Below the pieces are notes generated by a model that saw nothing but the letters and a program-made list of their open reading frames with translations, did no database searches and was not told where the DNA came from. From SAR202 cluster bacterium AC-409-J13_OGT_754m (GTDB lineage: Bacteria > Chloroflexota > Dehalococcoidia > Lucifugimonadales > GCA-2712585): DNA of 41,905 nt. The stretch is taken from the NCBI GenBank assembly GCA_009391235.1, contig VEXD01000006.1:1-41905 (forward strand). The letters run 5' to 3'. The stretch's first letter is position 1. Every line of letters starts with the position of its first letter. The position numbers and the translations under genes are program-made. Below, in pieces: positions 1-9,151 of the stretch.

Positions 1-346
1 ATTCCTTAACCCTGCGTTCTAAATTCCATGTTAAAAGGACTCCCGAAAACATAACTATACCTGTAAGCAATAACATAGCTGTCGAAATTCCATCTATGCC
101 AAGGCTAAAGTTGATGTTGATGGGTTGAGTCAACCAATTAGAGGAGCTTTCAAATTGGAATCCGCCTTTCTCGTAGTCGTAGAGAGAAAATATATATAAA
201 GTAAGGGCCAGGGTAACGCCGGATATTACAGCAGAGAACCATTTTATCTGCGAGCCCCAATTTTTGGGAAAGAAAATTAGTAGCGTCCCTGCCCCAGCTG
301 GCAAGAAAATTGTCAACAACAAAGCTATAACTTTAAAGTCTTCCAT
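1..346 (-). CDS. nuoM: NADH-quinone oxidoreductase subunit M, N-terminal part (truncated by window edge)
   Basis: Reverse-strand reading from ATG at 346 gives MEDFKVIALLLTIFLPAGAGTLLIFFPKNWGS...INFSLGIDGISTAMLLLTGI, typical of NuoM; lies directly downstream of nuoL. Confidence 0.85.
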   Translation of the reverse strand, partial: MEDFKVIALLLTIFLPAGAGTLLIFFPKNWGSQIKWFSAVISGVTLALTLYIFSLYDYEKGGFQFESSSNWLTQPININFSLGIDGISTAMLLLTGIVMFSGVLLTWNLERRVKE

Positions 347-349
347 CAA

Positions 350-2236
350 TTAACCCTTTACCGCCACAGCCCACCATGCGGCTGCTAAAGCTATGGCTCC
401 AACAACCATAACAAAAGCGTAGTTGTACATAAGCCCTGTAACATGATGTCTTAAAGTAAAAGCAGACCGCTTTACCGATTCAGCAACCCCATTAACTGCG
501 ACATCATTTACAAAAACTCTATCAAATTTAGCTACTAAGGCACTAAACACCAATACGACTCTGTCTATAAACCCTTGATACATAGAATCGAGGTAATACT
601 TCCTCTCAGCCATACTAATTATGGGAGCAAAGGTTCGCTTAAACGGGCTAATCGGCACACTCCCTTTTACATAAATCAACCACGCTATAATGAACGCAGA
701 CGCAGCCAAAATTGCAGATCCTAAACCTAGAATTAGGTTGAATTCAAACCCATGCCCTTCGTGCACAAAAATAAAAGATCCTATCCCATGGAAGGAGTCT
801 GTCCATTCCAAAGCAAGCAATCCAAATGTGACTGCTAAAATGGACAGCAGAATCATAGGTATTGCCATAAGAGCCGGGGCTTCATGCCCTTCTCGATTTT
901 CATCGCTAAGTTCACCCATGAAAGCAACAAAAAAGGCCCTAGCCATGTAGAGGGCACTAAGAAATACTGCCACAAGAACTAATATCATAAATATTGGATG
1001 CCTATGATCTAATACAGATAACAATATCTCATCCTTGCTCCAGAATCCTGCAAAGATTGGTATTCCCCCAAGGGACACTGCTCCAATCCCGAAAGCTAAT
1101 GCGGTAAGAGGCATAACTTTGATTAGTCCACCCATTTGTCGTATGTCTGTCCGTCCAATGCCATGCATAACACTTCCGGCAGCCAAAAACAGAAGAGCCT
1201 TTGAAAAACCATGTGTCATAAGATGAAATATGGCAGCGGTGTACCCAAATGAACCCAAAGAAAGCATCATCAGCCCCAAATGACTTATGGTGGAGTAAGC
1301 TAATATTTGTTTGAGATCAGTCATAACAAGTGCCATAGAAGCCGCCATCAGAGTAGTCAAAAGACCCACTATTGCTACTATAAGAAGAGAATCAGGAGCA
1401 GCTTCAAATATCACGAATGTTCTAGCCACCAAGTAAATTCCGGCTGCTACCATTGTCGCCGCATGAATCAAGGCGCTAACCGGAGTAGGACCCTCCATTG
1501 CGTCAGGCAGCCATACATGGAATGGAACCTGAGCAGATTTACCCATAGCACCAACGAAAATTAGTAGGGCAGCAATTAAAGTGGTCCCGCTGCTTAGAGC
1601 GCTGTTAGCTCCCGCCATAAGTAATTCTGCTTGTTCAAATGTCTCGGACATACTGAAGCTGCCAACCTGCTTAAACAAAAGGAGTATTCCTACTAACAAA
1701 GCCACATCAGCCAAACGAGTCGTTATAAAAGCCTTTTTTGCAGCTTCCACTGCAGGCTTTCGTTCATACCAAAATCCTATAAGCAAGTATGAACACAAAC
1801 CAACCAATTCCCAAGCGATATAAAGCAATAAGAAATTATCTGCCAAAACTAAAGTCAGCATTGAGCCAGCAAAGAAGGCCTGGATCCCGAAGTACCAATT
1901 GAAACGAGGATCATCTTTCATGTAAGACACAGAATAAATCTGCACCATCAATGCAACAAATGTCACTAACCCTAGAATGCTTACACTTAGCGGATCTATT
2001 ATGAACCCCCAGGTAAGCTCCACACCTCCAACATCGAACCATTTATAACTAAAGAAGTCTTCTCCATTAGATAAAAGATCTGCCATTACAAACAAGAATA
2101 ATATGAATCCGGCCCCCATAGCTCCAATGGATATTGAAGAACCCTTGCCAGGAAAAAACTTTCCCAGCAAAAGAATTAACGGGAATGCCACAAAGCTTAA
2201 TACTGGAATAAGCCAGGCGTACTCCATTCCTATCAT
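350..2236 (-). CDS. nuoL: NADH-quinone oxidoreductase subunit L
   Basis: 628 aa; motifs NFLLLYIAWELVGLCSYLLIGFW, MEGPTPVSALIHAATMVAAGIYLVAR; operon context. Confidence 0.97.
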   Translation of the reverse strand: MIGMEYAWLIPVLSFVAFPLILLLGKFFPGKGSSISIGAMGAGFILFLFVMADLLSNGEDFFSYKWFDVGGVELTWGFIIDPLSVSILGLVTFVALMVQIYSVSYMKDDPRFNWYFGIQAFFAGSMLTLVLADNFLLLYIAWELVGLCSYLLIGFWYERKPAVEAAKKAFITTRLADVALLVGILLLFKQVGSFSMSETFEQAELLMAGANSALSSGTTLIAALLIFVGAMGKSAQVPFHVWLPDAMEGPTPVSALIHAATMVAAGIYLVARTFVIFEAAPDSLLIVAIVGLLTTLMAASMALVMTDLKQILAYSTISHLGLMMLSLGSFGYTAAIFHLMTHGFSKALLFLAAGSVMHGIGRTDIRQMGGLIKVMPLTALAFGIGAVSLGGIPIFAGFWSKDEILLSVLDHRHPIFMILVLVAVFLSALYMARAFFVAFMGELSDENREGHEAPALMAIPMILLSILAVTFGLLALEWTDSFHGIGSFIFVHEGHGFEFNLILGLGSAILAASAFIIAWLIYVKGSVPISPFKRTFAPIISMAERKYYLDSMYQGFIDRVVLVFSALVAKFDRVFVNDVAVNGVAESVKRSAFTLRHHVTGLMYNYAFVMVVGAIALAAAWWAVAVKG

Positions 2237-2319
2237 TACCTTAGGCCTTTCCTATTCCAAGTATAATTTTATCTTGCATTTCAACGTATCGAATTATAAA
2301 AAGGATTTTCACGAATCTA

Positions 2320-2628
2320 TCACCATTTCATTAGCTCTATTTCATCGATATTGACCGTTCCCCGATTTCTAAACATCCTCAAAACAATGGCAAGTGCCAA
2401 TCCCACTTCAGCTGCCCCCACAGTTATAACGAAAATGGCAATAATGAAGCCAGTAAAACGTTCTGGGTCTGTGAAAGAAGCTATTGCAATCAAATTAAGA
2501 TTTACCGCATTAAGCATTAGTTCAATGGACATCAATATTAAAACTGCACTTCGGCGTGCAAGGACGCCATAAAGCCCAACTGAAAATAATGCGGCGCTCA
2601 CAATCTGAAAATGCATGAGTGTAAGCAC
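2320..2628 (-). CDS. nuoK: NADH-quinone oxidoreductase subunit K
   Basis: 102 aa; LMSIELMLNAVNLNLIA and VGAAEVGLALAIVL motifs. Confidence 0.96.
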   Translation of the reverse strand: MLTLMHFQIVSAALFSVGLYGVLARRSAVLILMSIELMLNAVNLNLIAIASFTDPERFTGFIIAIFVITVGAAEVGLALAIVLRMFRNRGTVNIDEIELMKW

Positions 2629-3113
2629 TATCTTCTCCTTTCAACCTTAGCTATAACAATCGATCCAATTAATGCTAACAAAAGAACAATAGAGGCAATT
2701 TCAAAAGGAAGGGCCCAATCAGTAAACAAATTCCTTCCCAAGTCAGTCAAGGCCACCCTATGCATCACTTCAAAAGAACGACTGTTAACGACAAACGTCG
2801 CTGTTAACAAACTAAAAAGAGCCAACCCGGCTACAACAGCTAATGGCCATTGAGAATTATCTGAAATAGAAGGGTATTCCTCAGACCTAGTCAGCATTAT
2901 AGCGAAAAGAAGAACAATAATTATGGCACCGCCATAAATAAAAATCTGCACCACCGCTAAAAATTCTGCTAATAATACAACATACAGACCAGCTACCGCC
3001 AACAATGAAAATAGCAGGAAAAGACATGCATGAACAACATTGCGAGTAGTGACGACTCCTAGTCCGCCACCTATCACCATAACTGAAAGCAAAATAAACA
3101 AGAACCAGGTCAT
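2628..3113 (-). CDS. nuoJ: NADH-quinone oxidoreductase subunit J
   Basis: ORF track starts at 3185, but MTWFLFILLSVMVIGGGLGVV at 3113 is the likely start, just after the nuoI stop; YVVLLAEFLAVVQIFIYGGAIIIVLLFAIML motif. Confidence 0.93.
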   Translation of the reverse strand: MTWFLFILLSVMVIGGGLGVVTTRNVVHACLFLLFSLLAVAGLYVVLLAEFLAVVQIFIYGGAIIIVLLFAIMLTRSEEYPSISDNSQWPLAVVAGLALFSLLTATFVVNSRSFEVMHRVALTDLGRNLFTDWALPFEIASIVLLLALIGSIVIAKVERRR

Positions 3114-3115
3114 GT

Positions 3116-3655
3116 TTAATCGGTAGCCTTTTTTAAGGCCAAATCGTCCTTCAAGGCCTTTTTCAATTCCGATGGTGGGACCCAATTGGTTTTCTTTTGA
3201 TAAGTCGTGCCCATTTCTAAAAGCCCATCGAGCGCAACTCGGTCGCCATTTCGCTCATATCCACTATGCTCATATTCATGACTCATAACAATGGCATCAA
3301 AATTACATACCTCTACGCATATACCACATAAAATGCAGCGATTAAGATTAATTTCAAATACGTCTACTATTTTACGCCGGCTACTTTTCTCTTCCTTATG
3401 CAGAGGATTATCTTTCATAGTGGCAGTCATGCATTGGGTAGGGCACTGACGAATACAAACCATGCAAGCAGTACAATATGGCTCCCCTACGGAATGATCC
3501 CACGTAAGAGCCGGAAATCCCATATAACGTGGTTCCACCTGCCTTGGCTTGTTTGGATATTGATCTGTCACAGGTTTCCTAAATGTGGAAACCAAAGTCA
3601 CTAACATTCCTTTAATACTACCTAGCACTACGACTCCTCCCAGGTTCACGCCCAT
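3116..3655 (-). CDS. nuoI: NADH-quinone oxidoreductase subunit I (2x[4Fe-4S] ferredoxin-type)
   Basis: Two Cys motifs CTACMVCIRQCPTQC and CILCGICVEVCNFDAI; 179 aa. Confidence 0.96.
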   Translation of the reverse strand: MGVNLGGVVVLGSIKGMLVTLVSTFRKPVTDQYPNKPRQVEPRYMGFPALTWDHSVGEPYCTACMVCIRQCPTQCMTATMKDNPLHKEEKSSRRKIVDVFEINLNRCILCGICVEVCNFDAIVMSHEYEHSGYERNGDRVALDGLLEMGTTYQKKTNWVPPSELKKALKDDLALKKATD

Positions 3656-4781
3656 AGGATCTTGCTAATTTGATGACCGGTCGAGTAAATTTGAAGTACA
3701 TCCAGTATCCTACCACAGCCAGAGTTGTCAGGGACATCAAAGATAAAGACCAATTCGGCCAGTCATAAAAACGGTATACGCTGGTAATGACTACTCCAAC
3801 AAAAGATAGAGGTATCATGCCCTTCCATCCAAAAGCCATCAGCTGATCAATTCGTAGCCTGGGGAAAGTACCCCTTATCCAGTAAATTACCAGAATCACA
3901 GAGTATGTCTTAATGAGGAACCATAGCAATGGGGGCAATAATGGACCATGCCAGCCAGCCAGGAATAAGAGCGCTACCAATGCTGCTACGACAAATGTAT
4001 TAATATATTCTGCAAGGAAAAATACCGCCCAGTGGGCACCACTATATTCCACGAATGGGCCCCCTACTATCTCTGACTCAGCAAAATATATGTCAAATGG
4101 TATACGCCCAACCTCTGCTAATCCTGCAATAAGAAAAAGAACTAAACCCAAAGGGAAAATCAGAACTAATGGAACACCTATATGATTAAATGCAACGTTA
4201 CTCTGGTTAGCCTCACCCAGAATTGATTGAGCTGTCGCTAAAGGAAGTTGGCTAGCTACAATAATCCTAAGATCCATTGACTGAACAAGGATAGCTATAG
4301 ATACCACTACCATAACAAGAGGCACTTCATAACTTACTAGTTGAGCCGCTGCTCTTAGACCTCCTAAAGCTCCATATTTATTAGCGGACCCCCATCCAGC
4401 AAGTAGAATGCCAAGTATCGATAAGATCAAAAGTGCGACGATAACGAAGAGTCCCATTTCTAGGTTCTGCACAACAAGACCCTCAGTAGCTGGAATCGTT
4501 ACCCAGATCATAAATGATGGAACAAGAACCAAGAGAGGAGCCACCCAAAATATGGCTTTATCTGCCCATGAAGGCAACATGTCTTCCTTGAGAACCAACT
4601 TCACGGCATCCGCCACAGGTTGCATAAGGCCAAAAGGACCTGTGCGAGTTGGGCCCAAGCGACGCTGTAGTCTCCCAAGGAACTTTCTTTCAATCCAAAT
4701 CAAGGAAAGGACCACAAGAGATAAAATTGTAAACAGACTCAGAAGCCACATTGCCATCATCAAGATGGCTGAGACACTCAT
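3618..4781 (-). CDS. nuoH: NADH-quinone oxidoreductase subunit H
   Basis: ORF opens at 4883, but the likely start is MSVSAILMMAMWLL at 4781; IERKFLGRLQRRLGPTRTGPFGLMQPVADAVKLVLKED and ERIPFD-like GRIPFDIYFAESEIVGG motifs. Confidence 0.95.
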   Translation of the reverse strand: MSVSAILMMAMWLLSLFTILSLVVLSLIWIERKFLGRLQRRLGPTRTGPFGLMQPVADAVKLVLKEDMLPSWADKAIFWVAPLLVLVPSFMIWVTIPATEGLVVQNLEMGLFVIVALLILSILGILLAGWGSANKYGALGGLRAAAQLVSYEVPLVMVVVSIAILVQSMDLRIIVASQLPLATAQSILGEANQSNVAFNHIGVPLVLIFPLGLVLFLIAGLAEVGRIPFDIYFAESEIVGGPFVEYSGAHWAVFFLAEYINTFVVAALVALLFLAGWHGPLLPPLLWFLIKTYSVILVIYWIRGTFPRLRIDQLMAFGWKGMIPLSFVGVVITSVYRFYDWPNWSLSLMSLTTLAVVGYWMYFKFTRPVIKLARSYGREPGRSRSAR

Positions 4782-5908
4782 CTGTCTACCTCTCCCAAAA
4801 CAATGTCCAAGGAGCCAAGTATCACGACTGCGTCTGCTATATAAGTATCTCTTACAAGATGCCTTAAAGCGCTTAAGCTGCAAAAAGATGGTGGACGCAC
4901 CTTTACTCTGTACGGCTTATCAGTCCCATCACTAACGAGATAAACCCCAATTTCCCCCCTGGGATTTTCAGCTCGCACGTAAACATCACCCTTGGGAGGA
5001 CGTATAAGTCTTCGCCCTAATGCCATTACAGGACCATCAGGAATACCACTAAAAGCTTGTTCAATTATGCTTAGGGATTCGTACATTTCCAAAACACGCA
5101 CATAATATCGATCCCAACAGTCACCATCTCTCGCAACAGGTACTTCAAATTCAAACAGATTATAAATTGAATATGGTTCGGCTTTGCGGACATCATACTC
5201 TAACCCACAAGCCCTGAGGGATGGACCGGTCCAGCCATAATCTAACGCGGTCTCCAAATCTATTTCTCCAACGCCTTTAGTCCGAGCAACAAAAACCTCA
5301 TTAAAACTTAATAATCGGTCACATTCTTCAACATCTTTACGAAGATCTAGAAGCAGACTCGATAACAAGTCATTAAAGTTATGGGGAACGTCTTCTTTGA
5401 CTCCTCCGATATGAAAATAGTTATGCATCATTCGGGCTCCAGAAACAGCTTCAAAAAACCCTTGAATGCGTTCTCTCGCCCTAAAGGCAAACATTACTGG
5501 TGTCATCGCGCCGGCATCTAACCCAAAGGTGCCAAGAAAAAGAAGATGGCTAGCAATTCGGTTGAGTTCAGCCAAAATAACCCTGATGTACTCTGCTCTT
5601 TGCGGCACTTCCACACCCATAAGTTTCTCAACCGCTCTGCAAAAAACCCATTCGTTATTAAAGTTAGAAATGTAATCTAGTCTATCAAAAAGAGTGACTA
5701 CCTGATGATATTGTTCACCCTCGCACAATTTCTCAGACCCTCTATGAAGATATCCGATGTGCGGTTCTGCATCTACCACAACCTCACCATCAATCCGAAG
5801 CAACATTCTAAACACGCCGTGAGTAGATGGGTGTTGAGGACCCATGTTAAGCATCATATCAACGCTTTGAGTATGCTCTATATCCATCTGATCCATATGA
5901 TTGGTCAC
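4778..5908 (-). CDS. nuoD: NADH-quinone oxidoreductase subunit D
   Basis: LNMGPQHPSTHGVFRMLLRIDGE ... GSLDIVLGEVDR; 376 aa. Confidence 0.97.
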   Translation of the reverse strand: MTNHMDQMDIEHTQSVDMMLNMGPQHPSTHGVFRMLLRIDGEVVVDAEPHIGYLHRGSEKLCEGEQYHQVVTLFDRLDYISNFNNEWVFCRAVEKLMGVEVPQRAEYIRVILAELNRIASHLLFLGTFGLDAGAMTPVMFAFRARERIQGFFEAVSGARMMHNYFHIGGVKEDVPHNFNDLLSSLLLDLRKDVEECDRLLSFNEVFVARTKGVGEIDLETALDYGWTGPSLRACGLEYDVRKAEPYSIYNLFEFEVPVARDGDCWDRYYVRVLEMYESLSIIEQAFSGIPDGPVMALGRRLIRPPKGDVYVRAENPRGEIGVYLVSDGTDKPYRVKVRPPSFCSLSALRHLVRDTYIADAVVILGSLDIVLGEVDR

Positions 5909-5923
5909 TCTAAATTAATACCT

Positions 5924-6184
5924 CTATTCGGAGAATGTTAAGCATATTTCTGTATCTTCATCTAAAACTCCATACCCCGCTGCTGCCAGAATACTACCAA
6001 GGATACCTTTTTCCTCACAATTTAAAGCCCAATTCTTAAACTCAATCGCAAGTTGATCCTGGGCGTTCTTTTTAGTGCTGCCCATAGAAGAAAGAGGAAG
6101 GTTAGGCACCATAGCTAAGTACCCCTCTCCCAATTTAGAAACTTGAGCTTCCAGAATTATAGATTTTAGACTAGTATTCATCAT
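5924..6184 (-). CDS. small HicB-like (antitoxin-fold/DUF1902-type) protein
   Basis: Likely start [62 protein letters not shown].. overlapping the nuoC stop. The pattern beta, GYLA.VP.LP, then G.T...A...L resembles HicB-type domains. The longer 132-aa ORF N-terminus is nuoC out-of-frame. Confidence 0.55.
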   Translation of the reverse strand: MMNTSLKSIILEAQVSKLGEGYLAMVPNLPLSSMGSTKKNAQDQLAIEFKNWALNCEEKGILGSILAAAGYGVLDEDTEICLTFSE

Positions 6185-6689
6185 ATTCATGGAAAGGAAA
6201 TTCCTTGCGCCCCGGGAATCCCTCAAATCCTTCATATAAAAGTAGCGGGGATAAATCGGGATGCCCCTTAAAGTCCACTCCAAAGAGATCATGGGCTTCC
6301 CGTTCATACCAATCGGCTGCACGCCAAATTCCTGATAAAGTAGACACTGTTAGGTCTTTATAGGACAAGTCCATCTTCACCCCCAAGATTCTTTCATGTT
6401 CAGGGGAGAGAAGGACGTACACCATTTGAATATAATCTATATAATCAACGGCAGCGATGCATAAAAGTATTTTAAAATTAGTCCTGGGATCTTCTTTCAA
6501 AAGCCTACATATATCTTCAAGGTCTTTTGGTTCCACGGAAATCTGTAGCCTATCATCTAAAAGACCACGTTGAAACCGTCGACCTCGTAACACCCTAACT
6601 AAAAGTGCGAAAAAGTCCTGCGCTTCTTGGGGAAAGGCCTCGCCTTGTTCTTTAGGTTTGCCTTGATTATTAGGAGTTGCTGTTTCCAT
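6171..6689 (-). CDS. nuoC: NADH-quinone oxidoreductase subunit C
   Basis: [38 protein letters not shown] motif; 172 aa. Confidence 0.95.
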   Translation of the reverse strand: METATPNNQGKPKEQGEAFPQEAQDFFALLVRVLRGRRFQRGLLDDRLQISVEPKDLEDICRLLKEDPRTNFKILLCIAAVDYIDYIQMVYVLLSPEHERILGVKMDLSYKDLTVSTLSGIWRAADWYEREAHDLFGVDFKGHPDLSPLLLYEGFEGFPGRKEFPFHEYDEY

Positions 6690-7215
6690 CTTTAGAATCC
6701 TGCATGATCTTTTCTTGTAGTTTAAGGATCCCGTTCATCAAAGCTTCAGGCCTAGGAGGACATCCTGGAACATAAACGTCTACCGGAACAATATGGTCCA
6801 CTCCCATGACTACAGAATATGAACGATAATAAGGCCCGCCATTAGTAGCACAACTACCCATCGCAATTACCCATTTGGGTTCTGGCATTTGCTCATAAAG
6901 AAGACGTATGGGATCAGCCATTTTCTTAACTACGGTTCCAGCAACTATCATTACATCTGACTGACGAGGCGATGGCCAAGTCACAACCCCAAATCGATCA
7001 AAATCATGATGAGCCATATAAGTAGACATCATCTCAATTGCACAACAAGCAAGCCCAAAGGTAAGAGCCCAAAGGGAGGATTTCCGGGCCATCGCAAATA
7101 ATTGATCCGTTCTAGCAGTAATAACTCCTGGCAAAGCCTTATTCACTAGACCAGAAGGAGGTCTATTTCCGGAGCCTGCACTTATTTCCTCCATTCCAAA
7201 ACCCCCTTTCTCCAA
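6670..7215 (-). CDS. nuoB: NADH-quinone oxidoreductase subunit B
   Basis: [53 protein letters not shown]. Confidence 0.97.
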   Translation of the reverse strand: MEKGGFGMEEISAGSGNRPPSGLVNKALPGVITARTDQLFAMARKSSLWALTFGLACCAIEMMSTYMAHHDFDRFGVVTWPSPRQSDVMIVAGTVVKKMADPIRLLYEQMPEPKWVIAMGSCATNGGPYYRSYSVVMGVDHIVPVDVYVPGCPPRPEALMNGILKLQEKIMQDSKDGNSNS

Positions 7216-7550
7216 CCATATATTATCGCAAAAGATAGAACGGCTAAAAATATCATCATCGCGTAAAAAGCCACATTGTTACCTACAAATATCAATGCCC
7301 ACGGAAATAAGAATACCGCTTCTACATCAAATATAAGGAACAAGATAGCAAAAATATAGTATCTAATGCTAATTTGGGAAAAGGCATATGGAGCTGGAGG
7401 TATCCCGCATTCGTAAGGGGTTTCCTTGATCTTAGAAAAGCGTTTTGAGGAAAGAACAAAGCTAGCGGCAAACATAATACCGATAGCAACCGTTCCTACT
7501 ACCCCGGCCAATACTAACGCGGTCCAATTTTGAACCAGTGATTCGGGCAT
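7182..7550 (-). CDS. nuoA: NADH-quinone oxidoreductase subunit A
   Basis: YECGIPP...[23 protein letters not shown]; 122 aa. Confidence 0.97.
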   Translation of the reverse strand: MPESLVQNWTALVLAGVVGTVAIGIMFAASFVLSSKRFSKIKETPYECGIPPAPYAFSQISIRYYIFAILFLIFDVEAVFLFPWALIFVGNNVAFYAMMIFLAVLSFAIIYGWRKGVLEWRK

Positions 7551-7583
7551 AACCCATCCGAAGGGTGAACTTATATGATTTTA

Positions 7584-7692
7584 TGTACAGTATCTCTGAG
7601 TTTAGACCTAATTTGTTAATTTAGGTCTTAATTGAAACTGTACACAGTTAGACTATAACATTGGGCTTCAAAGAGCGTCAACGTGCTGTACA
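7584..7692. promoter_or_regulatory. putative regulatory region between nuoA and the small Cys-rich ORF, with inverted repeats and three TGTACA motifs
   Basis: TGTACA at 7584, 7639 and 7687; nested inverted repeats GTACAGT(7585-7591)/ACTGTAC(7637-7643) and AGACCTAA(7604-7611)/TTAGGTCT(7621-7628). Confidence 0.45.
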
Positions 7693-7737
7693 ATGCACTA
7701 TTGGAGAACATTCATATATCTTTAAGGATTTATTAGG

Positions 7738-7857
7738 ATGGATCGGATTAATCAGGATAACAACGTTTGTGACTTATGCAGGCACCCAGTGCTGGAAAGT
7801 CACTGTAAATTAATCTGCCAAAATTGCGGGTATATCCGGGACTGCTCAGATCCATAA
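7738..7857 (+). CDS. 39-aa Cys-rich zinc-ribbon-like small protein
   Basis: Direct translation MDRINQDNNVCDLCRHPVLESHCKLICQNCGYIRDCSDP; CxxC...CxxxCxxC arrangement; below the ORF-track size cutoff. Confidence 0.65.
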   Translation: MDRINQDNNVCDLCRHPVLESHCKLICQNCGYIRDCSDP

Positions 7858-7911
7858 CCAAGAAATCACGTTGCCCATATCTGATTTAAAATACCATTTA
7901 TTTGAAATATA

Positions 7912-9129
7912 TTAATCCATCAGAGATTTAGGGTCCTCAAGCAAACGCTTGACTTCTTGAAGAAACTTCGCGCCTTCTGCGCCATCTACTACACGATGGT
8001 CCAATGATATGGTAATTTTCATCAATCGTGCTACGACTATCTCCCCTGCCTTGACTGCTGGTTGCTCTATAACCGAACCTATGGCTACAACTGCAGCATT
8101 AGGAGGATAGATTATCGCGCTAAAGCTTTCAACATCGAACATGCCAAGGTTGCTAATTGCAAACGTCACACCCTCATATTCCTCAGCTTTAAGAGTTCCC
8201 CCATTGGCTCTATCGATCAAATCCCTGCTAGCCTTGGCTACGTTGACTAGATCTCTATCCTGACAATCAGATAAACCAGCTATTATCAATCCTTGGCTAA
8301 GAGCTATTGCTATACCAATGTTTACACGTGAATTCAATAATAATTTGTCGCCTCTGTAAGACGCATTAAAGTTTGGATACTTTGATATTGCCAACGCGCA
8401 GGCTTTAATTATCAAGTCATTAACACTTACCCGAACACCATCTGGAAGAGTTGGATTGAGCTCCCTGCGAAAATCCATTGCCTTACCCATATCAATCTGA
8501 GATGTAACATAAAAATGCGGAGCTTCACGAGTACTCTTGATTGTCTTATTAGCGATTGCCTGTCGCATTTTGGAGAGAGGCATTTCTTTTTGGTCGGCAT
8601 TAATAGTTGAATCATCTTGCTGCAATGATTCAGGTTGAAAAGATTTTACATCTGATTCAGTTATTCTCCCACCTGGCCCTGTTCCATTAACCAGGGTTAG
8701 ATCAACATTCATCTCCTTGGCCAAACGGCGAGCAATCGGACTCGCCTTAATTACTGAGGTTGAAGAGGAACTCACCTGAGACGCCGATTCTCGAATAGTT
8801 GCAGATGCTGAAGCTTCCATACTACCCTGGGGTTTCTCAGCGACTGCAGTCGCCGCTTGCTGAGAGGTCTCTAAAGAGCTTATATCCTCATCTGCATCAG
8901 CAATAATCGCAATAAGTGTCCCTACAGGAACCGGGTTGTTCTCATGCACCATAATCTTTCTAAGAGTGCCCGAAGCATAAGCTTCCATCTCCACAATCGC
9001 TTTGTCGGTTTCGATCTCTGCTATCACTTCTCCACGAGAAACCTGCTCTCCTTCCTGCTTCCGCCATTTAGCAACGGTTCCCTCCTTCATATCAAATCCC
9101 ATTTGGGGCATATCAACAGTAGTAGCCAA
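7912..9129 (-). CDS. pdhC: Pyruvate dehydrogenase E2, dihydrolipoamide acetyltransferase
   Basis: N-terminal lipoyl domain (EIETDKAIVEMEAYASG), E3-binding domain (ASPIARRLAKEMNVDLTLVNGTGPGGRITESDV), catalytic ISLDHRVVDGAEGAKFL. Confidence 0.95.
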   Translation of the reverse strand: MATTVDMPQMGFDMKEGTVAKWRKQEGEQVSRGEVIAEIETDKAIVEMEAYASGTLRKIMVHENNPVPVGTLIAIIADADEDISSLETSQQAATAVAEKPQGSMEASASATIRESASQVSSSSTSVIKASPIARRLAKEMNVDLTLVNGTGPGGRITESDVKSFQPESLQQDDSTINADQKEMPLSKMRQAIANKTIKSTREAPHFYVTSQIDMGKAMDFRRELNPTLPDGVRVSVNDLIIKACALAISKYPNFNASYRGDKLLLNSRVNIGIAIALSQGLIIAGLSDCQDRDLVNVAKASRDLIDRANGGTLKAEEYEGVTFAISNLGMFDVESFSAIIYPPNAAVVAIGSVIEQPAVKAGEIVVARLMKITISLDHRVVDGAEGAKFLQEVKRLLEDPKSLMD

Positions 9130-9151
9130 AATTTTCCTCCTAAAAAGGGAA

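Noticed and set aside
4408-4935. 175-aa plus-strand ORF over nuoH/nuoD
   Set aside because: Antisense to well-supported nuo genes; composition typical of a reverse-frame shadow.
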